Shown: positions 17,379 through 26,567 of the stretch, piece by piece | Numbering within the stretch: the stretch's first letter is position 1 | Layout of the letters: each line of letters starts with the position of its first letter | From: Microseira wollei NIES-4236 | GTDB taxonomy: Bacteria > Cyanobacteriota > Cyanobacteriia > Cyanobacteriales > Aerosakkonemataceae | Length of the DNA: 52,706 bases | Direction: 5' to 3' | Assembly (NCBI RefSeq): GCF_020521235.1 | Contig: NZ_BLAY01000058.1 | Location: 1 to 52,706, forward strand | Made by a program: the position numbers and the translations under genes | Notes under the pieces: generated by a model | What the model was told of the DNA's origin: nothing | Database searches by the model: none | The model's input: only the letters and a program-made list of their open reading frames with translations

Positions 17379-18853
17379 ATTGTACGTAGCTGTCCGTTTT
17401 TACCTTCAACCGCCAGAATGCCCCCACTATAACAGTGAGCGACAGCGAAATGTTTAGTGGGGGATGAATGGCGGACAAGATCTATGGTACTTACTCTTTT
17501 CTTAGAAAACTATATCTAATTTTTTTAAAGCATGTTATTGTTGTAACATGCTAACAATAACCTACGAGTACAAGCTAGTACCAACGCTGGAACAAATAAA
17601 GATTTTTGACGAGTGGTTGAAAATCTGTAGTTCAGTGTGGAAGTTTGCGCTTAGAGAACGCAAAGATTGGGCTAACTCTAGGAAGTGTGACATAGACCGC
17701 TGTAGCATTAATCAGGAATATATTATTCCGGTTGATACGAAACGTCCTACCTATGCTAGTCAGTGCAAGGCATTGACAGCAGCGAAGAAGGAATACCCTG
17801 CCTTAAAAATCCCGCAATCTCAAGTGCTGCAACAAGTGTTAAAAAACTTGGAGACAGCATTTGTATCAATGTGGGAACGTGGATTTGGTTTTCCTAGATT
17901 TAAGAAACCAGGTAGGATGCGCTCGTTTGTGTTTCCACAAATGAGTCGCGTCGTGGCTGGAGATTATATTGACTTGCCCAAAATTGGTCAGGTTAAGATG
18001 ATTCTCTCCCGTCCAATTCCTCAAGGATTCGACCTCAAACAGGCTCGAATCGTGAGAAGGGCATCTGGTTATTATGTGATGCTGTCTTTGCAGTGTGACG
18101 TACAAGTACCGGATATTCTGCCTCATGGTCACCCGGTAGGAATCGATTTAGGGTTGAACGCTCGTTAAGGCTACATCTGAGGGAGAGTTGATTGCCAGAG
18201 CCAAATTTTTTGTTGATGCTTCGCGTAAGCTTAAATTGCTACAGAGAAGACTAAAACACAAGAAGAAGGGTAGTCGTAACTGGCACAAACTCAACCAAAA
18301 GATAGCCTTGCTGCATGAACACATCTCTAATTCCAGGAAAGATTGGCACTTCAAGAAGGCTCATTATCTGTGTAATAGCGCCGGGATGATATTTGCTGAA
18401 GACTTGAATCTCAAGGCAATGTCTAGAGGGATGCTGTGCAAGCACACTCTAGATGCGGCGTTTGGGCAGTTTCTCAACATATTGCAGTGGGTATGTTGGA
18501 AGCGAGATGTCTATTTCGCCAAGGTGAACTGCAATGGTACGTCTCAGATCTGTCCAGTATGTGATGCTGATACGCCCAAAGATTTGAGTGTTAGGGTTCA
18601 TTCCTGCCCAGAATGCCAGTACCAAACAGATAGAGATGTGGCAGCGCGAGAGTAGTCAAAAAACCTGGATTGAGATTGATAAGTGCTGAGGGACAATCAG
18701 TGCTAGAAAATGTCTGTGGAGATGGTCTACCGGGGACAGAAATGTCTAGGCAAGAATCTATGAAGCAGAAACTCCGTAGCGGTGACTTTATGGAATCCCC
18801 TTCTATAATTGCGAGCGCGTAGCGTGAAGCAATTTAGGAGGGGAGGATGTCAA
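17379..18853 (+). mobile_element. IS200/IS605-family element carrying only tnpB
   Basis: The left end follows TTGAC (17374-17378), the usual kind of target motif, and has a CCCCCACTA...TAGTGGGGG hairpin at 17421-17463. The right end has CCCCTTCTATAATTGC paired with GCAATTTAGGAGGGG (18797-18844) and finishes GATGTCAA. There is no tnpA, so mobility would need a helper. The region between the end of tnpB and 18853 is where the guide (omega) RNA scaffold of such elements is encoded; the guide would then read CCCAGTTTTATCAAAGGC just outside. Confidence 0.8.
17548..18822 (+). pseudogene. tnpB: tnpB, frameshifted twice
   Basis: RNA-guided nuclease relic. The first part (17548-18168) ends inside RuvC-I: HPVGIDLGLNA, then a shift at ~18163 brings an early stop. 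The second part (18188-18655) has RuvC-II IFAEDLNLKAM and the zinc finger CPVCD...CPECQY with DRDVAAR. A second shift at ~18650 hides the tail VVKKPGLRLISAEGQS...GDGLPGTEMS, which ends at 18822. About 425 codons in all, the usual tnpB length. Confidence 0.88.
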
Positions 18854-19026
18854 TCCCAGTTTTATCAAAGGCAGCCTGACTAAGCCTGTCCATTGGCCTT
18901 GCCTTGCCTCATTTGTAATACCACAACCCAGTTGCGGTGAGCTTTTACGGAATTGCTTGATTTTTACAGAACAATAGAATATGATGCCAGTGTAAAGTTC
19001 GAATTGACCCAGAGTCGCTACGTCAA
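18854..19026. other. leader region before the aromatic hydroxylase gene
   Basis: About 170 bases with no gene. A TATGATGCC-like AT-rich stretch (ACAATAGAATATGATG at ~18971) could hold a -10 box, but no clear ribosome binding site is seen before the ATG at 19027. Confidence 0.3.
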
Positions 19027-19767
19027 ATGACAGGTTCGTTGTATTCTAACTTAAAAACTGATTCTTCCATGGTTTCCATTTATGAAAAATCAAGCAATAA
19101 TATTTGGAAAAAATTACTGAATAGACAATTAAAAGCTATAGAAGGTTACGCTTGTCAAGAGTTCTTAGATGGAGTGCAAACACTGAGAGATATCATGGAA
19201 ACAATACCTGACATAGATAAGCTTTCTGCCAGAATAGACAAACTTACTGGTTGGAAATTATATCCAGTAGGTGGATTAATTGAATCTGAAGAATATTTTA
19301 ACCTCTTAGCTAACAAGCACTTTCCTGTGGCAACTGTGATTCGTGGTGCTGATAACTTAGACTACTCTCCCATACCAGATTATTGGCACGACATTTTCGG
19401 TCATATTCCTTTGATACTTAACCGAATTTATCGAGATTTTGTTGAGTTCATTTCACGTGAAATTGTCAGGGCTAAGGAAACGGATAAAGAAAAGCTATAC
19501 ACCATTTATTGGTACGTAATAGAAGCGGGAGTTTGCCGTGAGAATGGTGATCTTAAGGTTTTTGGTGCCAGTCAATTATCAAGTTATGGAGAAATTGCCT
19601 ACGTCTTTAGCGACCAACCTCAGATTATTAACTTTGATTTGCTCAAGCTCTGCGATACATCAGTTAATATTCACGAGATGCAATCAACGATTTATGAAAT
19701 TACTTCCCTTGATTACCTGAAGGAAATCAAACCTCAGATTAAGAGGATGCTTGAACATTCGAAGTAA
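19027..19767 (+). CDS. biopterin-dependent aromatic amino acid hydroxylase family protein
   Basis: Enzymes of this family use non-heme Fe(II), O2 and tetrahydropterin to hydroxylate Phe, Tyr or Trp. The 246-residue protein corresponds to the catalytic domain alone, as in bacterial PAH. The iron ligands are clear: His121 and His126 in DYWHDIFGHIP, and Glu166 in YWYVIEAGVC. LYPVGGLIESEEYFNLLANK and the GASQLSSYGEIAYVFSD block match the family. Which amino acid is used cannot be read from sequence. It starts the group that includes a MATE exporter, an N-methyl amino acid oxidase and an EgtD-like methyltransferase. An alternative ATG lies at 19069. The gene is more AT-rich than the core genes, which hints at transfer. 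Confidence 0.88.
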   Translation: MTGSLYSNLKTDSSMVSIYEKSSNNIWKKLLNRQLKAIEGYACQEFLDGVQTLRDIMETIPDIDKLSARIDKLTGWKLYPVGGLIESEEYFNLLANKHFPVATVIRGADNLDYSPIPDYWHDIFGHIPLILNRIYRDFVEFISREIVRAKETDKEKLYTIYWYVIEAGVCRENGDLKVFGASQLSSYGEIAYVFSDQPQIINFDLLKLCDTSVNIHEMQSTIYEITSLDYLKEIKPQIKRMLEHSK

Positions 19768-19796
19768 ATAAAAAATCATGTAAGCTGTCGAATGGT

Positions 19797-19844
19797 GATG
19801 CGTATCATGACAATATAATCGCGATACGTATCATGACAATATAA
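19797..19844. promoter_or_regulatory. two 22-bp direct repeats, candidate operator
   Basis: GATGCGTATCATGACAATAT at 19797 and GATACGTATCATGACAATAT at 19823 repeat with a 26-bp period, and each continues to AA. The second contains the palindrome GATACGTATC. They lie between the hydroxylase stop and the TTG start of the MATE gene. The position and dyad suggest a regulator binding site; the regulator is unknown. Confidence 0.5.
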
Positions 19845-19887
19845 ATGAAAACGGCAAAGGTTTCGGGGCTAAAAAGTGAGGTAAAAT

Positions 19888-21267
19888 TTGCAGACATACA
19901 ACTATATTATTCGTTTTTTCCGACTAGCCATCGCTAACACTCTATCCAATATAATGATACCTCTAGCAGGTTTAATTAGTCTTACCTTTGTCGGCCATTT
20001 GAGTAATGCCAGCTACTTATCTGGGATTATCATGGGCGCAATTTTATTTGACTTTATCTACCAGAGTTTGATATTTGTACGCATGGCTACTACTGGACTA
20101 ACTGCTCAAGCAGTAGGAAGTAATAATCAAGAGGAAGTGCTGTTGATAGGGTTTCGTAATAGCATAGTGGCTCTGGGATTAGGTATCATCATCCTGGTGT
20201 TACAGCATCCTTTACAGCAGTTAGGATTTGCTATTTTAAGTGGTACACCAGAAGTCGAATTGGCTGGAATTGATTATTTTAATGCTCGTATTTGGGGAGC
20301 ACCCGCAGTATTACTCAACTTTGCGATCTTGGGTTGGCTTATGGGACGGGAAGAAGGGGGTAAAGTCTTGCTGTTGTCACTGGTAGGAAATAGTGCAAAT
20401 ATCGCCTTAAGTTATCTATTTGTTGTTCAGTGGAATTGGGCGAGTATGGGAGCAGGCTTTTCCGAAACTTTGAGCCAATATCTAATGTTGTTACTAGGGT
20501 TAATTTTAATAGCTGTACAGATTTCACGGACAGACATCCAAACAGATATCAGAGCGATTTTGGAACAAAGTTTCCGATTATCAAATTATAAATCAATCCT
20601 GGCTTTAAACACCAACATTTTAGTCAAAACTCTGACAATCATCTTGGCGTTCCTCTTGTTTAATTACTTAAGTTCCGAGATGGGCACAATTACCTTCACT
20701 CAAAATGGCTTGATGTTAAATATCGCAATCTTAACCTTCTTCCTTTTGGAAGGAGTGGAAATGGCGACAGAAAGCCTGACAGGAAATGCACAAGGAAAAG
20801 GAGAGCAAAAAACTTTCGTTTTTTTGCTGGGGATGTCAGGGGGAACAAACCTTGTGATTGGACTGACTTTTGCCTTAGCTTGTGTTGTTTTCCCCCAAAC
20901 GATATTGGGGTTGTTAACTAATCATGGGGAATTCATCGAAGGAATTTACATTTATACTCGTTGGTTAATTCTTGTCCTTGGATTCGCATCCCTTTCTTTT
21001 ACACTAGAAGGCTTTTTCCTGGGTTTAGCAGAAGGACGTATTCTTCGTAACGCCTCTTTAGCTTGTTTTGGATTAGGATTTACCCCTGTGGCTTTTGCAG
21101 CTTGGTATTTTCACAGCAATCATCTACTTTGGTTATCGCTATCGATGTTTATGTTAGTCAGAATGCTATCACTGGGAACACAGTTATTATTCAGATACAT
21201 CGAGGTTGACCTTCAGGATTGGGTGTGGAAAAAATTTATTACTCAATTGGAAAACAAGGAAGAATAA
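19888..21267 (+). CDS. MATE family efflux transporter
   Basis: Multidrug and toxic compound extrusion proteins export cationic or aromatic small molecules using H+ or Na+ gradients. The 459-residue product has twelve hydrophobic helices and the family N-terminal pattern (MIPLAGLISLTFVGHLSNASYL, then ATTGLTAQAVG). It reads from TTG; GAGG seven bases upstream supports this start, and no in-frame ATG exists before the first helix. It lies downstream of the hydroxylase with direct repeats between them, so export of the pathway product is a reasonable guess. Confidence 0.88.
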   Translation: MQTYNYIIRFFRLAIANTLSNIMIPLAGLISLTFVGHLSNASYLSGIIMGAILFDFIYQSLIFVRMATTGLTAQAVGSNNQEEVLLIGFRNSIVALGLGIIILVLQHPLQQLGFAILSGTPEVELAGIDYFNARIWGAPAVLLNFAILGWLMGREEGGKVLLLSLVGNSANIALSYLFVVQWNWASMGAGFSETLSQYLMLLLGLILIAVQISRTDIQTDIRAILEQSFRLSNYKSILALNTNILVKTLTIILAFLLFNYLSSEMGTITFTQNGLMLNIAILTFFLLEGVEMATESLTGNAQGKGEQKTFVFLLGMSGGTNLVIGLTFALACVVFPQTILGLLTNHGEFIEGIYIYTRWLILVLGFASLSFTLEGFFLGLAEGRILRNASLACFGLGFTPVAFAAWYFHSNHLLWLSLSMFMLVRMLSLGTQLLFRYIEVDLQDWVWKKFITQLENKEE

Positions 21268-21268
21268 T

Positions 21269-21428
21269 GCACTCTACACAAGAATCAATGTTGAGTGATA
21301 TAGTTTCCTCTTGCATCGGAATTACTGCGCGTAGGGGCAATTAGCAATTAGCAATTAGCAAGAAAGACCAATCATTCCGATGTAACCGGATTTGATATGA
21401 GATTTATGTTTGGTCTTTGGCAACACTT
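21269..21428. other. convergent intergenic region with heptamer repeats
   Basis: It separates the MATE gene from the oppositely oriented FAD enzyme. It contains three CAATTAG heptamers (~21338-21360). No terminator with a U-tract is obvious. Confidence 0.35.
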
Positions 21429-22568
21429 TTAACCAAAACGAAATGCACTAAAGAGGCTAATATCATGTTCGGTTTTATCTTCTAGGGTTAGATCGCACAA
21501 AATTTTACCAACAACGTTACCAAATTTGAATCCATGTCCAGAAAAACCTGCAGCAAAGACAATCTGAGGATATTCTGGATGTCGATCAATGATAAAGTGT
21601 CGGTCTGGAGTCATGGTATACAAGCAAACCCGTGAAGATTTGGGTACAATATCCAAATCAGGAAGATATTGGGAGTTAAAGTCGCGTAGAAGCTGCACTA
21701 TATGTTGGTCAGGAGTATAGTTAACCTCAGACACATGATTCACTGGCTGTCCTTCATTAAAATTTACTTTAACTCCAACATCATGATTATAGGGAAATCC
21801 ATAAATGATATCTCCGAAGAATTCATGTAGGAAACCGATGAAAATAGGAAAATTTCCTACTTCATATGCAGAAATACGATCTGGCTCAAAGCAACTATAT
21901 TGAGCACGCATGGTCACTAAAGGTAAATTTATGCCTAGTGGTGACAAAACTGATTGTGCCCAAGAGCCTGCTGTTATGATTAATTTATTTGCTATGTAAC
22001 TATCTGTTTGAGTGGTTATTTCCACATCATAGGCATTTACGGTAACTCTAACAACAGGTGTATCTTCTTTGACAATAGCGCCATGTTGTTTGGCTAAGTG
22101 TATATGGGCGAGAACACACTTGGAAGCAGCTAAAAAGCCTATCTCTTGTTGATAGTATACCAACATGTCCTGACTGAGGCAAAACTGCGGGTAGCGAGCG
22201 CACAATTCTTGGGCACTTAAGAATTCATAGGGAATATTTGCACTTTGAGTACATTTAATATACTCTGGCAAAATTTTATTTTCCGGTAATCCAAAAAAAA
22301 ATCCCCCTGTTTTGGTGTATAGGGTTTCCCCAGCTTCAGCTTCGAGGGCTAACCAACCCGGATAAGCAGCCTTTGCTAACTCTATGTAAGTAGGATGATT
22401 ATAAATATAACGGATGATCCGAGAAGAACCATAAGAACTACCCTTTTGATGATTAATAGCAAACTGTTCCAGCAGTAAAACCCTTTGTCCGGCTTTACTT
22501 AAATGATAAGCCGCAGCGCTACCCATAGCACCTGCACCGATGATAATTGCATCAAATATTTGTGGCAT
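21429..22568 (-). CDS. FAD-dependent N-methyl amino acid oxidase (MSOX/MTOX family)
   Basis: The relatives are monomeric sarcosine oxidase and N-methyl-L-tryptophan oxidase (SolA), which oxidise N-methyl groups of amino acids and release formaldehyde and H2O2. The 379-residue protein has the dinucleotide motif IIIGAGAMGSAAAYHL (residues 8-23), the family hallmark SSYGSSRIIRYIY (44-56) and the covalent-flavin Cys315 in SRVCLYTMTPDRHFIID; MSOX also uses Cys315. GFSGHGFKF near 341-349 closes the FAD site. Its orientation is opposite to the MATE gene and it is divergent from the EgtD-like gene. The substrate may be the product of that methyltransferase or another N-methyl amine. Confidence 0.85.
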   Translation of the reverse strand: MPQIFDAIIIGAGAMGSAAAYHLSKAGQRVLLLEQFAINHQKGSSYGSSRIIRYIYNHPTYIELAKAAYPGWLALEAEAGETLYTKTGGFFFGLPENKILPEYIKCTQSANIPYEFLSAQELCARYPQFCLSQDMLVYYQQEIGFLAASKCVLAHIHLAKQHGAIVKEDTPVVRVTVNAYDVEITTQTDSYIANKLIITAGSWAQSVLSPLGINLPLVTMRAQYSCFEPDRISAYEVGNFPIFIGFLHEFFGDIIYGFPYNHDVGVKVNFNEGQPVNHVSEVNYTPDQHIVQLLRDFNSQYLPDLDIVPKSSRVCLYTMTPDRHFIIDRHPEYPQIVFAAGFSGHGFKFGNVVGKILCDLTLEDKTEHDISLFSAFRFG

Positions 22569-22992
22569 ATATTTCTAGTGTTTTAAACTATAAAAACTCA
22601 ACTTGCTAGTTAATCGAAAAGAGCCGACCAGTGTGGGTAAGACAAATATAAGCTCCGTTGCCAAGGCGATCCGCCCGCGCTGGTCGGATCGCTCCTACCC
22701 TCCAAGGCTATCTTTGAAGCTATTTTATTATATAAACCCATCCTCTAGTCAACAGAGCGGAAATTTTTGTCAATCGCCTCTCCCTAGCTACCTGTCTGGT
22801 AAAAAACTAAGTAATTTAAGTAGCTAAAACGACAAAAATATTACAAAAATACTTAGATAAACCCTGGTGACAGTCTCGGTAGTTTGATCCAAGTTAAGGG
22901 CTCGCACTACGCGGGTAAATTAGGTTGGCGATCGCTTGCGATAACTAGCAACTTGAGTTATAATAAATATATTGCCGGAAAAAAAGAAAAAA
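22569..22992. other. divergent intergenic region with a solo MITE end
   Basis: It lies between the FAD oxidase and the methyltransferase, which point away from each other, so promoters for both must be here. A single right end of MITE family A (ATAACTAGCAACTTGAGTTA) occupies 22941-22960, 32 bases before the methyltransferase ATG. No left end is seen, so this is a relic. Confidence 0.5.
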
Positions 22993-24018
22993 ATGCTTAA
23001 TCAGTCGCCACAAAAGAATTTTAATTCTTCATTTGCCCAGGATATAGTAAGTTTATTAGTAGGAAGTAAAGGTGGACATTTAGATCCTTACCTATACTCA
23101 GATCCAATGTATACTGGCGATCCAGTGAAAGGAGCAATTCTGTTAGCAGAATTTCAAAACTCACCCAACTACTATTTATATAAAGGTGAAACCTATTTAT
23201 TAACGAAATTTGGGCAAAGAATTGCTAATGTCTTGGGAAAACAGGTGACATTAATTGATTATGGTCCTGGTCCTTCCGAGTCATTTATGCGGAAAACTTT
23301 ACCATTGTTACAAGCTTTAATAGAGCCACAGGGATATATAGCGATTGATTTATGTATGAGTTATGCAGAGTCAGCCGTAGAAAACTGCCGTAAACATTTT
23401 CCAAATTTACCAGCGAACTATCTAATTAAAGATTTTTACGATCGAGAAGTTGATTGCGGAAAATATGACAATCCAGTTATCTATTTCTTAGGTAATAGTA
23501 TATCTAATTTACACCATAAATCTTCTGGGGAAGACTCCACTTTAGGCGCAAATGCAATGGAGCAAAATGCTTTGACGATTGAACGATTGGGGATAATTCA
23601 CCAACAATTGGGAAAAGGTGGATTTTTGGTAATTAGTCAGGATGCAAATCAAAATGAAGCCTCAATGATGAAGGCATATGCTAGTAAGAATGGTACGGAT
23701 TTTGTCCTGAATGTTCTCCACCGCATCAAAAGAGATTTAGAGTTAATTGATTTTGAGCCTAATGCTTTCGATCCATTAATACAATGGGATGATAATACTT
23801 ATTGTTTATCAATCTATGCTGTTAGCCAAAAACGTCAGACAATTCGGATAGCTGAAAAGGATTATGTCATTGAAGCTAACCAAAAGTTGCATATTTCTAA
23901 TTCGCACAAATATCCCGTATCTTTCTTTCAGCAAATGGCGAAAGCCGCTGGTTTTACGCCAATTGAGTTTTTCTTAGATCAACAAGATAATATGGCTATT
24001 CATGTACTAATTAGTTAA
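22993..24018 (+). CDS. EgtD-like SAM-dependent amino acid N-methyltransferase
   Basis: The family (Methyltransf_33, formerly DUF2260) includes EgtD, which trimethylates the alpha-amine of histidine to give hercynine. The 341-residue protein carries a SAM-binding LIDYGPGPSESFMRKTLPLL, VIYFLGNSISNLHH (the FxGSTxGN-like motif of EgtD), an LVISQDANQNEASMMKAY segment and a C-terminal substrate-domain part. The frame opens at a TTG at 22972, but the ATG after a purine-rich GGAAAAAAAG is the better start. With an aromatic hydroxylase and an N-methyl amino acid oxidase nearby, the acceptor could be an aromatic amino acid rather than histidine; no EgtB is present in the window. Confidence 0.8.
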   Translation: MLNQSPQKNFNSSFAQDIVSLLVGSKGGHLDPYLYSDPMYTGDPVKGAILLAEFQNSPNYYLYKGETYLLTKFGQRIANVLGKQVTLIDYGPGPSESFMRKTLPLLQALIEPQGYIAIDLCMSYAESAVENCRKHFPNLPANYLIKDFYDREVDCGKYDNPVIYFLGNSISNLHHKSSGEDSTLGANAMEQNALTIERLGIIHQQLGKGGFLVISQDANQNEASMMKAYASKNGTDFVLNVLHRIKRDLELIDFEPNAFDPLIQWDDNTYCLSIYAVSQKRQTIRIAEKDYVIEANQKLHISNSHKYPVSFFQQMAKAAGFTPIEFFLDQQDNMAIHVLIS

Positions 24019-24735
24019 CTGATATCTTGCACCAGTAGAAATGCTCGCCTTGTGGTTGATACCAATTGATGAGAGAAAAGGGCGTGAAATGATGGAAATC
24101 CCGATTTAGCCTTTAGGACTGGCTGGTAGTGAGGAGCATATCACAGCATTAGTCCAGGTGACCAGACCTACTCAAATTGATGAGATTGCACGGACGATTA
24201 AAATCATGTCCGGTTGAATACCCATAGTTAGGACTGACGCCCAGACGCCGGGAGGCACCGGACGAGGAGAATTTTAATTAAGGGTGATTTGCCGGACATC
24301 ATATAATTCTTTAACTAACAGTTTGCTTGACTTATATTATGACGGTGAAAGTGAGATTATCCCAGAGAAGCGCGATCGATCGGCTGATAAATCTCCTCGT
24401 CTTGGTCTTGGCATTGAAGCTAGTTAAACCCAAATTTGCTTCGCGTCTAATAATCGCGCATAAATTCCCTCTTTGTCCAAAGTCCAATACCTAGCAACTT
24501 GAGTTAGTACCAAATATCAGAGTGTACTGTTAAAACTAATGTTGCTATCTATATCCGTGTTATAGCCTGACTAGAATAACTAGAATAATAAGCGTTGAAA
24601 ATGGTTAAAACCGTTGCTGTTAACACAGCAATAGAATATTGCTTTTTATGCATTTTTATTTCCTTGTTGCGTCGGTGAATTTTTAGCCAAAAAATTTTGG
24701 ATTGTAGTCAAGAGAAGATCTGACAAAACCTTTGT
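24019..24735. other. gene-poor stretch with coding debris and a solo MITE end
   Basis: About 700 bases without an intact gene. At ~24117-24217 a frame reads GLAGSEEHITALVQVTRPTQ and DEIARTIKIMSG then stops, which looks like the tail of a lost protein that I cannot name. A right end of MITE family A lies at ~24489-24506 with no partner. Confidence 0.45.
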
Positions 24736-25100
24736 TCACGGTTGAGTGAGATAAAAATCAATAGGAAGTGTGGATACCTCACCTATCCAGATATCTTCCA
24801 TTTTGATTGGGTCACTTGCTGACGGGGTGGAAGTTGGTTTTTTCCACATGGGTTTGAAATAGACTGTTTCACCCGCAAAACCCGTCTTTTCCCATACAGG
24901 ATAGGGGTTTTCATAAGTGAATTGAACCCAGTAAGATCCTGTTTTGAAATTACTAAACCACCAATAAGTACCATCCTTCCTCATAAATTCAAAATTGAGT
25001 TGATTCTCAAACCAATAAAAATATCCTTGCCGCCAAAATAGTTCACTTTCTCCTGGCATCAATAATTTGAAATCAGAAGATTCAGGAGTGGTGGTTACAT
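24736..25100 (-). pseudogene. conserved cyanobacterial protein, C-terminal fragment
   Basis: The reverse strand reads NVTTTPESSDFKLLMPGESE and on through FWRQGYFYWFENQLNFEF, WWFSNFKTGSYWVQFTYENP to EDIWIGEVSTLPIDFYL and a stop. It has no start: the left end of an IS5-like element abuts NVTTTP. The missing N-terminal half is at 26230-26488. I recognise a cyanobacterial family of unknown function with an MPGES-x-F block, aromatic beta-strands and a W-G-V-T-P-FxL ending. Confidence 0.75.
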
Positions 25101-26085
25101 TAGACCTCGACAACAAACAAACTATCCCGCGAGCGCGTGGGGTAAAATAGAGTTTTACCATTGCTAAAAATGAGCCTACTGAGAGAATATATAGAAAAGC
25201 ACCCATCAGAAAGCCAAAGGTTAGTGGGAATAGATTACGAGCAGCTAATAGAGTTGATCGTTCAAGCCGAAAGATTACATAAGGAGAAACAACTTGCAGT
25301 AGCACAGAAAAAAACGAGAATAATCAAAGCAGGAGGGGGTAGGCAGCCAAAATTAAGCTTGACCGATCAGGTAATCCTGACATTAGTATATCTGCATCAC
25401 TTACCGACATTCCAGATGCTAGGAGTTCAGTTTGGAGTAAGTGAATCAGCAGCCAATTATATATTTCACTACTGGCTGGGAATTCTCAGAGAACTGCTGC
25501 CAGCGTCGCTAGTAGAACAAGTAAAAAAAAACGCCTCAGAATGGGAATGGATTGAAGAAATATTAAGCCAATTTGAGTTAATAGTGGATTTGGCGAGCAG
25601 CCCCGTCAAAGACCAACGGAGTATCAAGATCAAAAAAAGTATTATTCAGGCAAGAAGAAAAGGCATACATTTAAAAACCAATTAATAGTAATGCCTAAAG
25701 GCCAAGAGATAGTGGATGTAGTAGTAGGAAAGCCAGTCGCAACCAGCGACATAAAAATTTGGCGATCAAGACGGACAGAGTTAAGTGATAACCAAAAGTT
25801 TCAACTCTATAAAGCTTATGTGGGAGATCCAGGGATAGATACACCTCATAAAAAAACTAAAAGTCAAGGAATTACAGTTGAACAAAAACAGGAAAATCAA
25901 AAAAAGGCCAAAAAAAGAGTAGTGGTAGAACATCTGATTAGGTTGGTAAAAACATTTCGGATAGCTGCCGAAAGATTTCGATTAAAATCCTCAAGATATG
26001 AGCAAGTAATTTTGACAGTATGTGGATTAATCAGATGGCGAATAGGCGCAATAGTTTTAAATAGTTAAAAGCCCTAAAAACTTTG
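25101..26085 (+). mobile_element. IS5-like (ISL2 type) insertion sequence lacking its right terminal repeat
   Basis: The left end begins AGACCTCGAC at 25102. The element continues to AAAGCCCTAAAAACTTTG (~26085), where an expected inverse end GTCGAGGTCT is missing. A solo copy of that end, in inverse orientation, lies at 51541-51567 (AGACCTCGACC joined to AAACTTTTAGGGC), which shows what the full right end should look like. The element splits a conserved gene. It is dead: frameshifted transposase, a catalytic residue lost and one end gone. Confidence 0.75.
25170..26068 (+). pseudogene. IS5-like DDE transposase, frameshifted and missing an Asp
   Basis: The N-terminal part (to 25685) holds the helix-turn-helix segment LSLTDQVILTLVYLHHLPTF and the first Asp (LIVDLASSPVKDQ). 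Near 25630 the frame changes; the correct reading DQKKYYSGKKKRHTFKNQLI leads into 25691-26068, MPKGQEIVDVVVGKP...VVVEHLIRLVKTFRIAAERFR. The usual FxGDKAYVG reads FQLYKAYVG, so the second catalytic Asp is Tyr. The Glu of VEHLIR is kept. A programmed frameshift is possible in this family, but the lost Asp makes the protein inactive either way. Confidence 0.8.
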
Positions 26086-26137
26086 AGTAAATATGATATC
26101 AGATTACCTGATAAATCCGCTATAATTTGACTGCAAC

Positions 26138-26229
26138 ACTGCCAAAGCCTGATTTAAACGTTGGTTTTGGACTGCCTGCCCTTTCGGGGGCAGGCAGTCC
26201 AAAACCAATATTAGAGAGGCTTTGACAGT
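26138..26229. repeat. long palindrome with a perfect 20-bp core stem
   Basis: TTGGTTTTGGACTGCCTGCC at 26161-26180 and its exact inverse at 26189-26208 enclose an 8-base loop (CTTTCGGG). The homology extends outward imperfectly (ACTGCCAAAGCCT against AGGCTTTGACAGT). It lies within the remnant of the split gene, so it is probably a second insertion. Confidence 0.75.
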
Positions 26230-26488
26230 TTTTGGAGAGGTCTATTGGCATTTGGTCCGTAACGTGGGATTTTTTTCTATTTATTTCAAGGAAGTCTGGA
26301 AGTAACGAGAAAAGTAAAAACCGACGAGGATTAGCTGTATTATTAGTAATCCCAATGCCAAACTGAACTTGAGTTTTAGCAGCAGGGCGATTAGGTGGAA
26401 TTTGCAGTATTCGCTCTGGCATCACTGTTTTAAACTCAATTCCATCCACTTCAACGGCGTTGCTTTCATTCGATTCTCGTGATGTCAT
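26230..26488 (-). pseudogene. conserved cyanobacterial protein, N-terminal fragment
   Basis: It starts MTSRESNESNAVEVDGIEFK and carries QVQFGIGITNNTANPRRFLL, then SLLPDFLEINRKK and MPIDLSKN, where the palindrome begins. The ITNNT-P-RF pattern is the N-terminal half of the same cyanobacterial family as the fragment at 24736-25100. The two halves are separated by the palindrome and the IS5-like element. Confidence 0.7.
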
Positions 26489-26567
26489 ATTGGCAACCCT
26501 CTCAAGAATTACTGTTATTTTTTAATCTAAGTAAAAGCAAATAAGCAAATAATTATACTTACTTGAG

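Noticed and set aside
22603-22827. A 74-codon open frame upstream of the EgtD-like gene
   Set aside because: It has no ribosome binding site, repeat-like content and no recognisable motif.
19027-24018. Saxitoxin or guanitoxin cluster because of the MATE gene
   Set aside because: None of the amidinotransferase, polyketide synthase-like or PLP enzymes of those pathways are present.
25170-26068. Programmed ribosomal frameshifting in the IS5-like transposase
   Set aside because: A slippery run exists (AAAAAAAG near 25632), but the second catalytic Asp is replaced and one IS end is missing, so a functional frameshift has nothing to make.
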